Of a stretch of 42,859 nucleotides of DNA, positions 13,601 through 19,451 are shown piece by piece. The notes below the pieces were generated by a model that was given only the letters and a program-made list of their open reading frames with translations, made no database searches and was not told the DNA's origin. Both the position numbers and the translations under genes were made by a program. How positions within the stretch are numbered: position 1 is the stretch's first letter; every line of letters begins with the position of its first letter. Origin of the DNA: an uncultured Clostridia bacterium (GTDB lineage: Bacteria; Bacillota; Clostridia; Oscillospirales; Oscillospiraceae); contig CAMVTO010000023.1 of assembly GCA_947170435.1 (NCBI GenBank), positions 1 through 42,859 of the forward strand. Direction: 5' to 3'.

Positions 13601-13607
13601 ACGATGA
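1608..13607 (+). CDS. Giant polyvalent virion protein with zincin motif (3,999 aa)
   Basis: One uninterrupted frame of 12 kb follows AGGAGG and occupies 28% of the genome. Rough order: an N-terminal motif present twice (near residues 8-50 and 114-156); helical and hydrophobic segments to about 790; a Glu/Gln/Pro/Ala-rich disordered stretch (about 800-1420); a zincin-like domain with GHEMYH (HExxH, H1510/E1511/H1514); an AT-rich-encoded domain (about 1785-2011); an RYSLP linker; a module starting DLVAVHNLS (about 2028-2510); a coiled coil (about 2785-2925); a large helical C-terminal part with a hydrophobic segment near 3590; and Ser/Lys-rich STSRFGG repeats at the end. The overall plan matches the large polyvalent proteins of clostridial phages and mobile elements, thought to be injected with the genome. 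No polymerase motif like the N4 virion RNA polymerase was seen. It overlaps terL by ATGA. Confidence 0.85.
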   Translation: MAKFGEGLSGRNFLDSLTDKQQIADYKSVYNQQRQKGLKPDAAMDAAQLQTVLKYQNVEAPAQMTAPSGNTAQKPLMQNPYTNNLFQRMFGSNRNPSTITEQDRQQAAWKPSALSGRDFLDSLTERSEIDTFKSIYNRQRSAGMNTQAAMSAAQAGVEEGRAGLQTAASRKIQMEEASEDLNNVLGNRQMNGTDMWNTFDVADQDVVLRHIAEARANGGSVVDAIYDGLEEIGAAEKYGANQRWTPSAAPEAPKQEFDFDTKQSDVERYNLDQQDAGMRSEYETLAGQERKLQQQLEAMADAIRVGESTDYEAYEALEAQLEQVRSRMTGVEEEQEAFEAAKNAEPTRPEGRSAGEITREIEERQAMIDRITNELSYHNYRDAENPDLARRRARANMNQLQQEIEQLQEELQQAQSAEADYEQQMDQFLNESGLASPYVQGGVGERGLIGDELGRDTALAAVNYLAQGYHGLFHGIATGEHYVAEKLLGVDNAVTKFLQKSKDFWGGQEALATNASKANAGLAQKHVYDAVQKIIADPEVAAVVGESAKNAVKVLDDYLVGPTFRNLGRMMPGAMLDVAMSGMSAAYDITRTATEAIGAWAGRGLGSQLASGVQAAMSNPGFGVTYASEYFESLAEKIDAGQEPTPTDMVWMAASSYISALIEYGGDDVASGFQAVLMDEVGGFKGFIHAEIGEPIEEITQQFTKRVGENISSYLQTGKPVYTLYGDEPGQSLINLAELWDTTWQTWIATAGMTGTHYAVGLLRNGIVKVNRGEELDTDELAALREFDEWMRNKAQETEQHDAFEQAVQDPNAETPAERDDGIREMTPEEARAEAAKALTEDERMPELPGETQTAQETPAQPEQAAQTAAEPAQPTMSERIMQEIEAGAAPGPNFGSMSDSQLIQLLERRMLQDQRQMSGQQQALMAMTDEQLMDAANGAGEYANIPREDQMAARALLNARRNEAGLNRLQEMSVDELEAELTARNAGEGDVALVGLTDQQVMDRRNELVNEQLAPAEQAAPAAEQAEPAAEQTAEEAAAEQAEAEQEAAEAEQAKEEEAAEPDFIDMTPEEVDKYVSEQATKGPDNILPSFEPYKGSDLAAGMSEDELKQAAKHAIGRKQLFDRSNRNRGLGEWKMNLAQSMIFQARQQADTERWRQAEALAGHEVSADEIYEHEKQFKTEEAARLELEKKNQKPERADVPEQVAQGEVEDGREVEVTPTVEGRTEDDNRPEPKPELPETPADQEQRAEEPEAQEAPAQQEQEAQRAGEEEKLATGTDTEQFVPDRKPEQPESIEDRQKTAEQPEARTAEAQPEQQSPQQQAAEMLATGTSEYDNRPEPKPEQPAEIADQGTAAQAVETQTSEQPEQQTAQAQAETQTETPIMQGEGLEEEQRGEGGQEETRQTTAESETNVDPRIAQETEAEAKSYGFKAGRTTGDGSQDTGVHLVNTGKLTRERAGELEVIDRIAKEFGFSVEVGDYDSRINGRYDGERTVYLNKNTGNALETVTGHEMYHMVQRISPESARKIEKIFDQWAARSADFDLQTRIEEVKERYERFGKPLKNDAEAKEELIANSFYNFISDPETMRQVYQADRSILERVMDFVRKVQHAIQEMLDRYETNTPEARMLAEQAGALDEMYSAMREALTDMQQLSETKKAATPVAPVGKATQKYRQAVQDATNKRQITRAGRELAGELLRQSGNEVNEDNITRMMYAAQEVAEGNTQPAYALMNNNLKGTMLDAEVRRGMQMLGGLVWDTVRSNDGAEFNALIMGEAEEEKTESRYQIPDTFNEPKEKGEVIRQRYTEDLINGSIKLQMYEHWDELKAMKPVSRVNPNIDITEYAKEAYDTRSALRNAMVGLTKRLNELLHRTGMPEIIFNRRSVNKNNHLSNTDMRFMDAIPDVVEKGMVVNEHYKHKKYSDVEHSVTFGGPVTTPDGTKYMGVVVHKTNGMERYYTHKVLLPNGKEYVFAENEKAGLAHYGELPEGNQPNTAPASKWSIAQAEDKVNDEVSDVRYSLPMEQPVEETRDLVAVHNLSKEKLEGALELGGMPMPSIAVTKSNIGHSTYGEVSLVFGKDTVDPKNPQNKVYGRDAWTTTFPSVDRPINQAKSDQLYSDLNKAGKGLPEYLKHNILRVTQYLNDESMSDYNALELVKNARDNTGLMAAYMAEKGETVVPVMGHEAPKPAWSVEREKWFDKLYTDLAGIVDSKEEFNSAPMKEMDERLEKTDERYARLPKPRRRTVLSGMYNYLNRVMTEERTFIDEAETDKKIREKINQEEYQKWLSKKLDGLFGDKAIAKDVDRYTASGNRKSFAQTHAAYTLDNIVREMRKKAGKAEQSGFMTGYNRFAGAAAKEYKSIDEMHADEGRLTEWSEEIQKKYEAGQNELLELISEIKKYRKKSAVDNEFIVNDIITQNLVEAATGKQTVADVRRILKQNYPDISDEIVKKAVKVIKEAAELPAMYYEAKPLRGVGLSEVRLAVVPESTDQALINRLKEAGVGEVLTYPDGDEDARREIINNADQVKFSVNEDDVSDGRDIWEEWLDGTVTGGQDAIELLKRMQEIQRGRKTHESGDWKQDVKRIVKDMTMYIGTGNLTDREVEKRLTQIFTELDGEESTGDKANERVGLALSDLRGLITEILSENAYSDTYRGVLQALRGGFFLTEGMKQELGGSAEIRDFRTALSGIARVYSNEFTGRKKNVRQRDLRHIWEEQLTKLDPAAFTADANEQEMANRLLDYIEQHRDMSTYLDPQTRNMVAEQALTTLAEYYAAAEPGPDTDTQKARQALARMTGRVAELEEQQTMLLRKMSQLMNQGRQAEGREQKQAASEELRKAQAEALALGKELDKAQKEHEKLYDAIKVKDNRAAYLENVINQLKKKNAADQKAAVKEDRARVRARAAQRAEAVKARQNIRKTEMKMRRMLEKPSNTAYVPLDRVRQLLNLVEAVMNSDTRKAAQAGENWMRAAREMRQDVSNSFVRDAYDEGFINQMQDACDILKDKSINQLEGEELQYVSNTLTQALHQIENATKIIGEDRKTDALVEAHSMTETFNAHKPQATGGLAKGLQSLATEHLNPESEFNKLAGYRTDNAVYRRGQALIRGQRDMNRIKMEMTKRFEPLMTGQNAKLFKKFQGKGAEVIDTGIAGSRHGTFKITQSTRAAIYLHSLNQQNVDGMKNGVTVPDYELMKKGKIREAWDRAERMKLSESDMRKITAGMSEYEKAWCKAWQDMQAYITPILNNVSMELNGWHRFTVENYFPIRRDGNYLATDFESLMSDDRIKNMGFTKLRKNASNPMMLEDLYSVVNRTINGSSLYAGMLIPVTNFNKVFNASLPGYEDSPKAALRRVFGNKEYEYIERMMKDVQQAGVRTDSSLLDKVRSKAAPAALGANLSVIIKQAASYPTAAATIGWRPLMRALSSTRRFDQKIVGKYTSAYWERTSANIQAMNANTQNSTIDRTSSWLNAPISGMDKATVRKIWIACEYAVEEQRKDLQRGTDAYYEAVAEMYEHCLERTQPEYGVMQRPHILRSNNQLTKSVTMYKTQSFQNFNVLYDAVQDFRTQAKAYKDSHSAENKAELDRAKTKLARAASSQIVSAVVLALMTAVGKAVLHKPEPYQDDKGELTAESAAEQLSRDAISSMMGMVTGGSELFDLITGIIDGKAPYDIEAGAVSMVNDLYQSAYKLGVAATAIADSSLTTEQKWQKSQKAAESFLNSIAAMGGFPFNNLRNIYNSATKYVSDIRSGNVIEGLTRGDVTASNAARYMGEALQKGDTETYTRLYNRLISQGKTASQINSAMKTWMKQNDARIRAAAEAIDSGDVDEYYRIVGEMTDQGYGTANVVNAIEAVRKARAESEELRVESGENTPLSFDEIVRGQKDDEASVYTYAQMNALLDDGNTRAALSVQRQLFKSKGTTAVKSALTSYWKPKYQAAYQSRNRQELNRITKLLKTMGYSDSSIAKWKQVESEGGSSKKSTSRFGGTFGSSKKSSSKKKSTSRFGGGFGR

Positions 13608-15052
13608 AGGTCGTATGGACGCCGCAGCCGAGGCAGCGGGAGTTCATGCGGCGCGGGGAGTATGAGGCGTTTTTCGGTGGCGCGGCAGGCGGAGGTAAAT
13701 CCGACTGCCTCGTCATCGAGGCCCTGCGCCAGGTGAATGTACCAAATTACAAAGGGCTGATCCTGCGAAAGACCTACAACAGCCTGACAGAATTGGTGGA
13801 GAAAACGCAGTATTACTATCCACAGGCATGCAGCAAGGCGAGGTACAACGGCAGCAGCATGACGTGGACCTTCCCAAGCGGCGCGACGGTGCGCTTCGGG
13901 AACGTGCAGAACAAAAACTACAAACAGAAATACCAGGGCAAGCAATTCGATTTCATAGCCTTTGATGAGCTGACGCATTTCACTTGGGACGAGTACAGCT
14001 GGTTTTTCAGCCGAAACCGACCGAGCGGGCCGGGGACCGTGTGTTATATCCGGGCGACCGGGAACCCTGGCGGCATCGGGCACGCATGGGTCAAAAACCG
14101 CTTCATCACTCCAGCGCCGGCGGGCACGCCCATCAAGGAGCTGACCAAGATCGACGGACCGGGAGGGCAGCATTACGAATTCACCAGGAGCCGTGTTTTC
14201 ATCCCCAGCAGCGTATTCGACAACCAGATCCTGCTGCAGAATGATCCGAACTATCTGGCTGCGCTGGACGCTATGCCATACGCGGAACGGCAGGCGCTGC
14301 TGTTTGGGAATTGGAACAGCTTTTCGGGTCAGGTCTTCACCGAATTTAAAATCGACCCGGCGCACTACGCGGACCAGCGCTGGACGCATGTGATCGACCC
14401 GTTCCCCATCCCCAAACACTGGGAAATCGTGCGCAGCTTCGACTGGGGCCATGCCAAACCATTTTCTGTGGGCTGGTGGGCCGTGGACGAGGACGGGCGG
14501 ATGTACCGCATCCGCGAGCTGTACGGATGCAAGAAGGGCCAGCCAAATACCGGCGTCGAGTGGCCGGATCAGAAGATCGCGCGGGAGATCCTGCGCATAG
14601 AACATGACGATCCAAACCTCAAAGGGCACAGGATCGTGGGCGTGGCGGACCCGGCCATCGGACTCAAGAAGGATCAGGCCGGTTACGGCGCGGCGGCGGC
14701 GATGGCGGCGGAGGGCGTGTACTTCGGCAAAGCCAAGAACGACAGAATACCGGGCAAGATGCAATTTCATTATAGGCTCGCCTTTAATGAAGAGGGCAGG
14801 CCGATGATGCAGGTGTTCAGCACCTGCCGGCACTTCATCGAGCAGATACCGAGCCTGGTGTATTCGGAGACGGACGTCGAGGACATCGACACGACGCAGG
14901 AGGACCACATCTATGACGAAAGCCGGTACGCGCTTTGCACGCACATGATCACCAGGCCGCTGCCGGTGGAGCAGGAGGAGCCGGAGCTGGAGGAGCCGGA
15001 CCCGCTGAACATGCGGAAGGACAAAGAGATCACCAACGTGATCAGGTTCTAA
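13604..15052 (+). CDS. terL: Terminase large subunit (482 aa)
   Basis: This is the ATP-driven motor and nuclease that packages DNA into the prohead through the portal. Walker A is GGAAGGGKS at residues 25-33 and Walker B is FDFIAFDE at 115-122, ending in the catalytic Asp-Glu. The C-terminal nuclease half shows FDWGHAKPF (about residue 280) and VADPAIG (about 349), acidic motifs of the RNase H-like terminase nuclease. Length is normal for the family. The start codon overlaps the stop of the giant gene (ATGA), implying translational coupling. The portal gene follows after 14 nt. Unusually, the small terminase gene is not adjacent but lies on the far side of the capsid and tail genes. Confidence 0.95.
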   Translation: MKVVWTPQPRQREFMRRGEYEAFFGGAAGGGKSDCLVIEALRQVNVPNYKGLILRKTYNSLTELVEKTQYYYPQACSKARYNGSSMTWTFPSGATVRFGNVQNKNYKQKYQGKQFDFIAFDELTHFTWDEYSWFFSRNRPSGPGTVCYIRATGNPGGIGHAWVKNRFITPAPAGTPIKELTKIDGPGGQHYEFTRSRVFIPSSVFDNQILLQNDPNYLAALDAMPYAERQALLFGNWNSFSGQVFTEFKIDPAHYADQRWTHVIDPFPIPKHWEIVRSFDWGHAKPFSVGWWAVDEDGRMYRIRELYGCKKGQPNTGVEWPDQKIAREILRIEHDDPNLKGHRIVGVADPAIGLKKDQAGYGAAAAMAAEGVYFGKAKNDRIPGKMQFHYRLAFNEEGRPMMQVFSTCRHFIEQIPSLVYSETDVEDIDTTQEDHIYDESRYALCTHMITRPLPVEQEEPELEEPDPLNMRKDKEITNVIRF

Positions 15053-15066
15053 GAAAGGAGACGAAC

Positions 15067-16980
15067 ATGAGCGAAATCATCAACCAGGGGCTGGGAGCCA
15101 GGACGATCCGCGAGAATGCTGCGGGGGATACCTACGGCAAGCGCAGCGAGCGGGACAAACCGCTGGAGGAGCGCGTGGTGGAGGCGACACAAACGCTGCT
15201 GCGCTACAAGGCGGGCAAGGCTTCGCTGGAGGAGCGCGTGATCGAGGCGGAGCGCTATTACCGGCAGCACAATTGGGAGGGCAAGAAGAAGGGCACAGCC
15301 CGGAAGAAGTACGGCGTCAGGAGTAATTCGGGCTGGCTGTTCAACAGCTGCATGGTGAAGCACGCAGACGCCATGGATAACTACCCGGAGGCCAGCGTGC
15401 TGCCGCGGGAGGGCGCGGACGAGATGACGGCCAAGCTGCTCTCCGAGGTCCTGCCCTGCGTGCTGGAGCTGAACGAGTACGAGGAGATCTATGACAAAGG
15501 ATGGTGGGATAAGCTGATCAAAGGCACCAGCATCACCTGTGTCTATTGGGACGCGGAAAAGAACGGCGGCATGGGCGAGATCGGGCTGAGCCGGGTGGAT
15601 ATCCTCAACTGCTATTGGGACCCGAACGTGGACGATATCCAGGAGAGCCGGAATTTCTTCTGTGTCGCGCTGATGGACAATGACGAGATACGCGAGCAGT
15701 ACGGCGACGAGATCGCGGACCGGCTGAGCAGCGCGGCCTTTACGCCTGGACTTTACAGCTATGAGACTACACACGACACCTTCGGCCGCAGCGCGGTGGT
15801 TGACTGGTACTATAAACGAGACGGCGTGCTCCATTACTGCAAGTATGTCGGGCAGGACATCCTCTATGCCAGCGAGCAGGACGAGCGCTATGCGGAGCGG
15901 GGGTATTACGACCACGGGCTGTATCCGTTTGTCTTCGATCCTTTGTATCCGATGGAGGGAAGCCCGGCCGGCTTCGGGCAAGTGGACCTGTGCCGTGACG
16001 CGCAGGACTATATCGACAGGCTGGACAGCGCAGTGCTGGATTCTGCACTGATCAACGTCAGGCCAAAGCACTTCCTCAACCAGCAGGGCGGCGTCAACGA
16101 GGAGGAGATCCTGGACCCGGAAAAGCCCATCGTGCACGTCAACGGGAGCGGAGCCATCCAGGACAGTATCCAGCCTTTCCAGAAATCCGAGCTGAACCCC
16201 ATGTATGTGAACGTCTTAAACCAGAAGATCAACGAGCTGCGTGAGACATCAGGCAGCACGGCGGCGGCCCAGGGCGGAGCGCAGGCAGGCGTGACGGCGT
16301 ACAGCGCCATCGCGGCGATGCAGGAGGCGGCCAGCAAGCCGAGCCGTGACCTGATCAGGGCCGGATACAGGCACTTCAAACAGATCTGCTATATGATGAT
16401 CGAGCTGATGAGGCAGTTTTACGACGAGCCGCGCATCTTCCGGATCACGGGGGACAGCACCGTGCCGCAGTACCAGGAATTTGACAACAGCATGATGCAA
16501 CCGCAGCTGCAGCCGGGTATCGTGGGCATGGAGTTCGGCGAGCGGGAGCCGGTCTTTGACATCAAGGTGCGGCCCAACAAACAGACCGCCTACAGCCGCA
16601 TGGCGCAGAACGAGCTGGCCAAGGAGCTGTACGGCGCGGGGATCTTCGCGCCTCAGAACGCGGATTCTGCTCTTGCCGTGCTGGAGATGATGCAGTTCGA
16701 GGGCAAGGACAAGGTCGTGGAAAGGGTACAGCAGAACGGGACGTTGATGCAGATGGTGCAGCAGCTGATGATGCAGGTGCAGCAGCTGCAGGCGGCGCTG
16801 GGCACGGCAGCGCCGGCAGGACCGGCGCAGAGTGAAGAGGGAAGAGCGGAGAGTGGAGAGGCGAGCGGACAGCAGGCCGCTGCGAGCGGCGAGAATCTGA
16901 ACAGCCTTGGCGCGGAGCAGCAGACAGGCAGGCGCATCACAGCGCCGCGGGAGCGGGCGCAGCAGGCCAGTTCCGTGTGA
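15067..16980 (+). CDS. Portal protein (637 aa)
   Basis: The portal forms the dodecameric ring at one capsid vertex that binds the terminase and passes DNA. The chosen ATG has AAGAAAGGAG nine bases upstream; an earlier in-frame ATG at 14935 lies inside terL and is rejected. The central part contains a GFGQVDLCRDAQDYIDRLDS-like helix and NVRPKHFLN, the type of stem/wing segment seen in P22-like and other large portals. Position after terL supports the call. The last 80 residues are Gln-rich (MVQQLMMQVQQLQAAL) followed by a low-complexity tail, partly encoded by a GAGAGTG-type simple repeat (about 16830-16862). Confidence 0.9.
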   Translation: MSEIINQGLGARTIRENAAGDTYGKRSERDKPLEERVVEATQTLLRYKAGKASLEERVIEAERYYRQHNWEGKKKGTARKKYGVRSNSGWLFNSCMVKHADAMDNYPEASVLPREGADEMTAKLLSEVLPCVLELNEYEEIYDKGWWDKLIKGTSITCVYWDAEKNGGMGEIGLSRVDILNCYWDPNVDDIQESRNFFCVALMDNDEIREQYGDEIADRLSSAAFTPGLYSYETTHDTFGRSAVVDWYYKRDGVLHYCKYVGQDILYASEQDERYAERGYYDHGLYPFVFDPLYPMEGSPAGFGQVDLCRDAQDYIDRLDSAVLDSALINVRPKHFLNQQGGVNEEEILDPEKPIVHVNGSGAIQDSIQPFQKSELNPMYVNVLNQKINELRETSGSTAAAQGGAQAGVTAYSAIAAMQEAASKPSRDLIRAGYRHFKQICYMMIELMRQFYDEPRIFRITGDSTVPQYQEFDNSMMQPQLQPGIVGMEFGEREPVFDIKVRPNKQTAYSRMAQNELAKELYGAGIFAPQNADSALAVLEMMQFEGKDKVVERVQQNGTLMQMVQQLMMQVQQLQAALGTAAPAGPAQSEEGRAESGEASGQQAAASGENLNSLGAEQQTGRRITAPRERAQQASSV

Positions 16981-16990
16981 GGTGGGCCGG

Positions 16991-17293
16991 ATGATCAAAT
17001 ACAGCATCAGCATAGAGGGAAACGTGTGCAGCATCGAGATCGACGGGCATGCCGGATACGCGGAGGCGGGCCAGGACATCGTCTGCGCGGGCATGAGCAT
17101 GCTATGTTACGCGCTGGCGGAGTCGCTGCGGCGGACCGGGGAGCTGCAGGTGATGCATGAGCAGGCCGGGCACATGGCGCTGCGCTTCAAACGGACACGC
17201 AAGAGCCTCTGGAGGCTGGATGTGTTCCGGGCAGGGGCACAGCTACTGAGGGAGCAGTATCCTGAGCATGTGCAGCTGAGCAGGGGAGATTAA
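16991..17293 (+). CDS. prp: Prp-type cysteine protease, likely capsid maturation protease (100 aa)
   Basis: In Bacillota, Prp removes the N-terminal extension of ribosomal protein L27; Staphylococcus Prp also trims phage 80alpha capsid and scaffold proteins. Visible here: GHAGYAEAGQDIVCAGMS, with catalytic His20 and Cys32 spaced by 12 residues as in the family, and a full family length of about 100 aa. The start at 16991 is ten bases after the portal stop; the in-frame extension to 16907 would lie within portal coding sequence and is rejected. The gene sits where many phages keep the prohead protease. Both the scaffold (37928) and the capsid protein (38942) start with the Prp target motif, so these are its predicted substrates. 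A terminator follows at once. Confidence 0.88.
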   Translation: MIKYSISIEGNVCSIEIDGHAGYAEAGQDIVCAGMSMLCYALAESLRRTGELQVMHEQAGHMALRFKRTRKSLWRLDVFRAGAQLLREQYPEHVQLSRGD

Positions 17294-17307
17294 TCCCCTG
17301 CCTTTTT
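17281..17307 (+). terminator. Rho-independent terminator after prp
   Basis: A 7-bp stem, CAGGGGA with TCCCCTG, and a 6-nt loop holding the prp stop codon are followed by CC and five T. It divides the packaging genes from the appendage genes. Confidence 0.8.
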
Positions 17308-17337
17308 GCTAAGATTCCAATAAAAGGAGGGATGCAG

Positions 17338-18006
17338 ATGGGCGTATTGATAACGACAACAGTCAGCGTGGACGCGCAGAAGCCAGGCAGCCAGGCGGTG
17401 ATCCATCTGGTGCGCGGGGACAGCGGCACGCGGGCGCTGAGATTGGTCCCGACCGAGGGCGGGCGGGTGATCAGCTTTGAAAACGTGGCGCAGGCCAAGC
17501 TGCGGGCGCACCCGCTGAGCGGCAGCAGTGACCTGCTGCTGAACTGCGAGCTGGGCGAGAACTATGCCGACGTAGTCCCGACGCCGGCCTTCGTGGAGGC
17601 CGCGGAAGAGTGGGCCTGCCAGCTGGTGCTGCTGGACGAAAACAACCAGACCATCAGCTCCGCGCCGTTCACGGTGATCGTGCACGAGGATGTGTACAAT
17701 GGCGACACGATCGAGCACACGAATACCAAAGTGGCGGGCATGGAGTGGGATGACGCCACCAAGACGCTGACCATCGTGCTGGAGAACGGCGACCGCATCA
17801 CCTGTGACCTGAGCCATACACATGCCATAGTCACGGCGACAACTGACGGATTCTTCAGCCATGAGTGGTTCACGGCGCTGATGAATCTGCTGGCCTGGTG
17901 CAACCAGGGCGTCAAGACCACTGACTCGCCCACATTCGCGGGGCTGCACATCGGAAATCTCTACATCGATGGCAGCGGCGTCATCCATAACGCCAGGTTC
18001 ACCTGA
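17338..18006 (+). CDS. BppU-like appendage/baseplate protein (222 aa)
   Basis: AAAGGAGG lies seven bases before this ATG; the ATG at 17332 would leave only one base and is less likely. The first 130 residues resemble the immunoglobulin-like N-terminal domain of baseplate upper proteins: VHLVRGD-type start, a run of beta strands and a segment on inputs to a polar bound. A TWDDATKTLTI-like strand pair and a short C-terminal piece (TDSPTFAGLHIGNLYIDG) of the kind found in receptor-binding proteins follow. It is the first gene after the terminator and heads four appendage genes in a row. The role in host attachment is inferred from fold resemblance and position. Confidence 0.65.
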   Translation: MGVLITTTVSVDAQKPGSQAVIHLVRGDSGTRALRLVPTEGGRVISFENVAQAKLRAHPLSGSSDLLLNCELGENYADVVPTPAFVEAAEEWACQLVLLDENNQTISSAPFTVIVHEDVYNGDTIEHTNTKVAGMEWDDATKTLTIVLENGDRITCDLSHTHAIVTATTDGFFSHEWFTALMNLLAWCNQGVKTTDSPTFAGLHIGNLYIDGSGVIHNARFT

Positions 18007-19442
18007 TGGCCAATATCAGCAACGTGATCTGGTCCAGCGCGACCTATGTGCACGCTGTGCCCAGGGCGGGCGGCGCGGCGGCGATCCGCAGCGGCAAGCC
18101 GAGGAAGGGCCTGAGCGGGAGCGAGGAGTGCGTGGGCGTCATCAGCTTTCCGGCGGCGACTATTGCCAACGACCTGAGCGGGCAGACGCTGCGGGCGGCC
18201 AGGCTGACCATCCACAGGGACACGAACTACGGCACAGCGAGCAGGGCCGCGGGCATCGCGCCTTGCGGAGCGCTGGACCTGAGCCAGCAGTACACGCATG
18301 AGCAGCTGCTGAACGCGGGGAAACGCGGCATGGTGCTGCCGGTGACCGTCAGCGGCGGGGACACCATCATCGAGCTGCCGGGGGCCATGCTCCGGGAATT
18401 GAAACAGGGCAGGTGCTGTAATTTCCTGATCTACACGATCCCGGACGGGGATGAGCATTTAGTGGTGCTGACCGGCAGCGCAGAGCTAGAACTGATCACG
18501 GGGGACGAGTGGGTGACGCCCGTATGGACACGGCCCATCCACCAGGGCGATCTGGTGAGCTGGCCGGATCGCAGCCACATCGCGACACTCTACGAGCTGG
18601 AATACTACCTGAATCTCCGTGCAGCGCTGAACGGAGTGGCGGGAACGGACATCAGCCAGCCTGTGTATGATATAGGGGCATTCGCCACATGGCGCAGCAT
18701 CATTCTGTACATGCGCGAGGCCATGCAGAGGATCCTCACCAAGGAGGGTCGGACCATCCCGTGGAACACGCTGGAGGACGGATGCATGCCGAACGCGCTG
18801 GCGGTGAATCAGCTCAGGGAGTATTTGGAAAGCGAGCCGTGGAGCGCGACCTGTGATTATACGCTGAGCGACGGCAGGGCCGGAGATTGGCGCAGGGGCT
18901 ATAAGTATAACGAGGGCGACAGCTATCAGCGAGCGCCGGATAACTATGAAACCAACTGGGTTTATGCCGGAAGCGAATCTAACAATTATTATCCGATGTC
19001 TGGCAGCTGGTGGGATTATGTGAACCAGCAGCAAAAGACGGACAAGTACCGCGAGAACTTCTATACATGCTGGCGATTCCCGTCAGAACTGCTGGGGCTA
19101 CGAATCAGGAGCATGCGCATCGAGATGACAGCGGACGCTACATCGGACGCTGGCTTTGCAACAGGCAATACTGTCATCGTATATCCGATGCTGGCATCAA
19201 CATGGCCGAGCGGCAAGGCGTCTATCGGCAGCATGATGGACCGCAGCAGCATGGCCATGAACAATCAGAACGCATGGCCGGGAACAACGTTCAGTATTAT
19301 GGCGAGCCAGGACCTGTTGGATGGAATCAAGCAGGGCAGGTATTTCGGAATTGCTGTGGATGACGGCAACGGCGTGATCGATGGCTATGGCACTCAGCGC
19401 TTGAAGCAGTACACGAAGGTCAAAGTCTATATCAACGAGTAA
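18006..19442 (+). CDS. Appendage protein, unknown (478 aa)
   Basis: The start codon shares its A with the stop of the preceding gene (TGATG), so translation is coupled. The N-terminal third is beta-rich with a repeated tail-protein style (SFPAATIANDLSG, LTIHRDTNYG). The C-terminal third is rich in Tyr, Trp, Asn and Ser, which is common in carbohydrate-contacting surfaces. No enzyme motif was identified. Flanked by BppU-like and adhesin genes, it is most likely part of the host-recognition apparatus. No specific family is recognised. Confidence 0.55.
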   Translation: MANISNVIWSSATYVHAVPRAGGAAAIRSGKPRKGLSGSEECVGVISFPAATIANDLSGQTLRAARLTIHRDTNYGTASRAAGIAPCGALDLSQQYTHEQLLNAGKRGMVLPVTVSGGDTIIELPGAMLRELKQGRCCNFLIYTIPDGDEHLVVLTGSAELELITGDEWVTPVWTRPIHQGDLVSWPDRSHIATLYELEYYLNLRAALNGVAGTDISQPVYDIGAFATWRSIILYMREAMQRILTKEGRTIPWNTLEDGCMPNALAVNQLREYLESEPWSATCDYTLSDGRAGDWRRGYKYNEGDSYQRAPDNYETNWVYAGSESNNYYPMSGSWWDYVNQQQKTDKYRENFYTCWRFPSELLGLRIRSMRIEMTADATSDAGFATGNTVIVYPMLASTWPSGKASIGSMMDRSSMAMNNQNAWPGTTFSIMASQDLLDGIKQGRYFGIAVDDGNGVIDGYGTQRLKQYTKVKVYINE

Positions 19443-19451
19443 GGAGGCAGC

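Noticed and set aside
1608..13607. Virion RNA polymerase of the N4 type
   Set aside because: Similar size and position, but I found no T7-like polymerase motifs in the translated sequence.
14935..15066. Longer portal start inside terL
   Set aside because: The ATG at 15067 has a good ribosome binding site and a natural N-terminus; the extension reads terL sequence out of frame.
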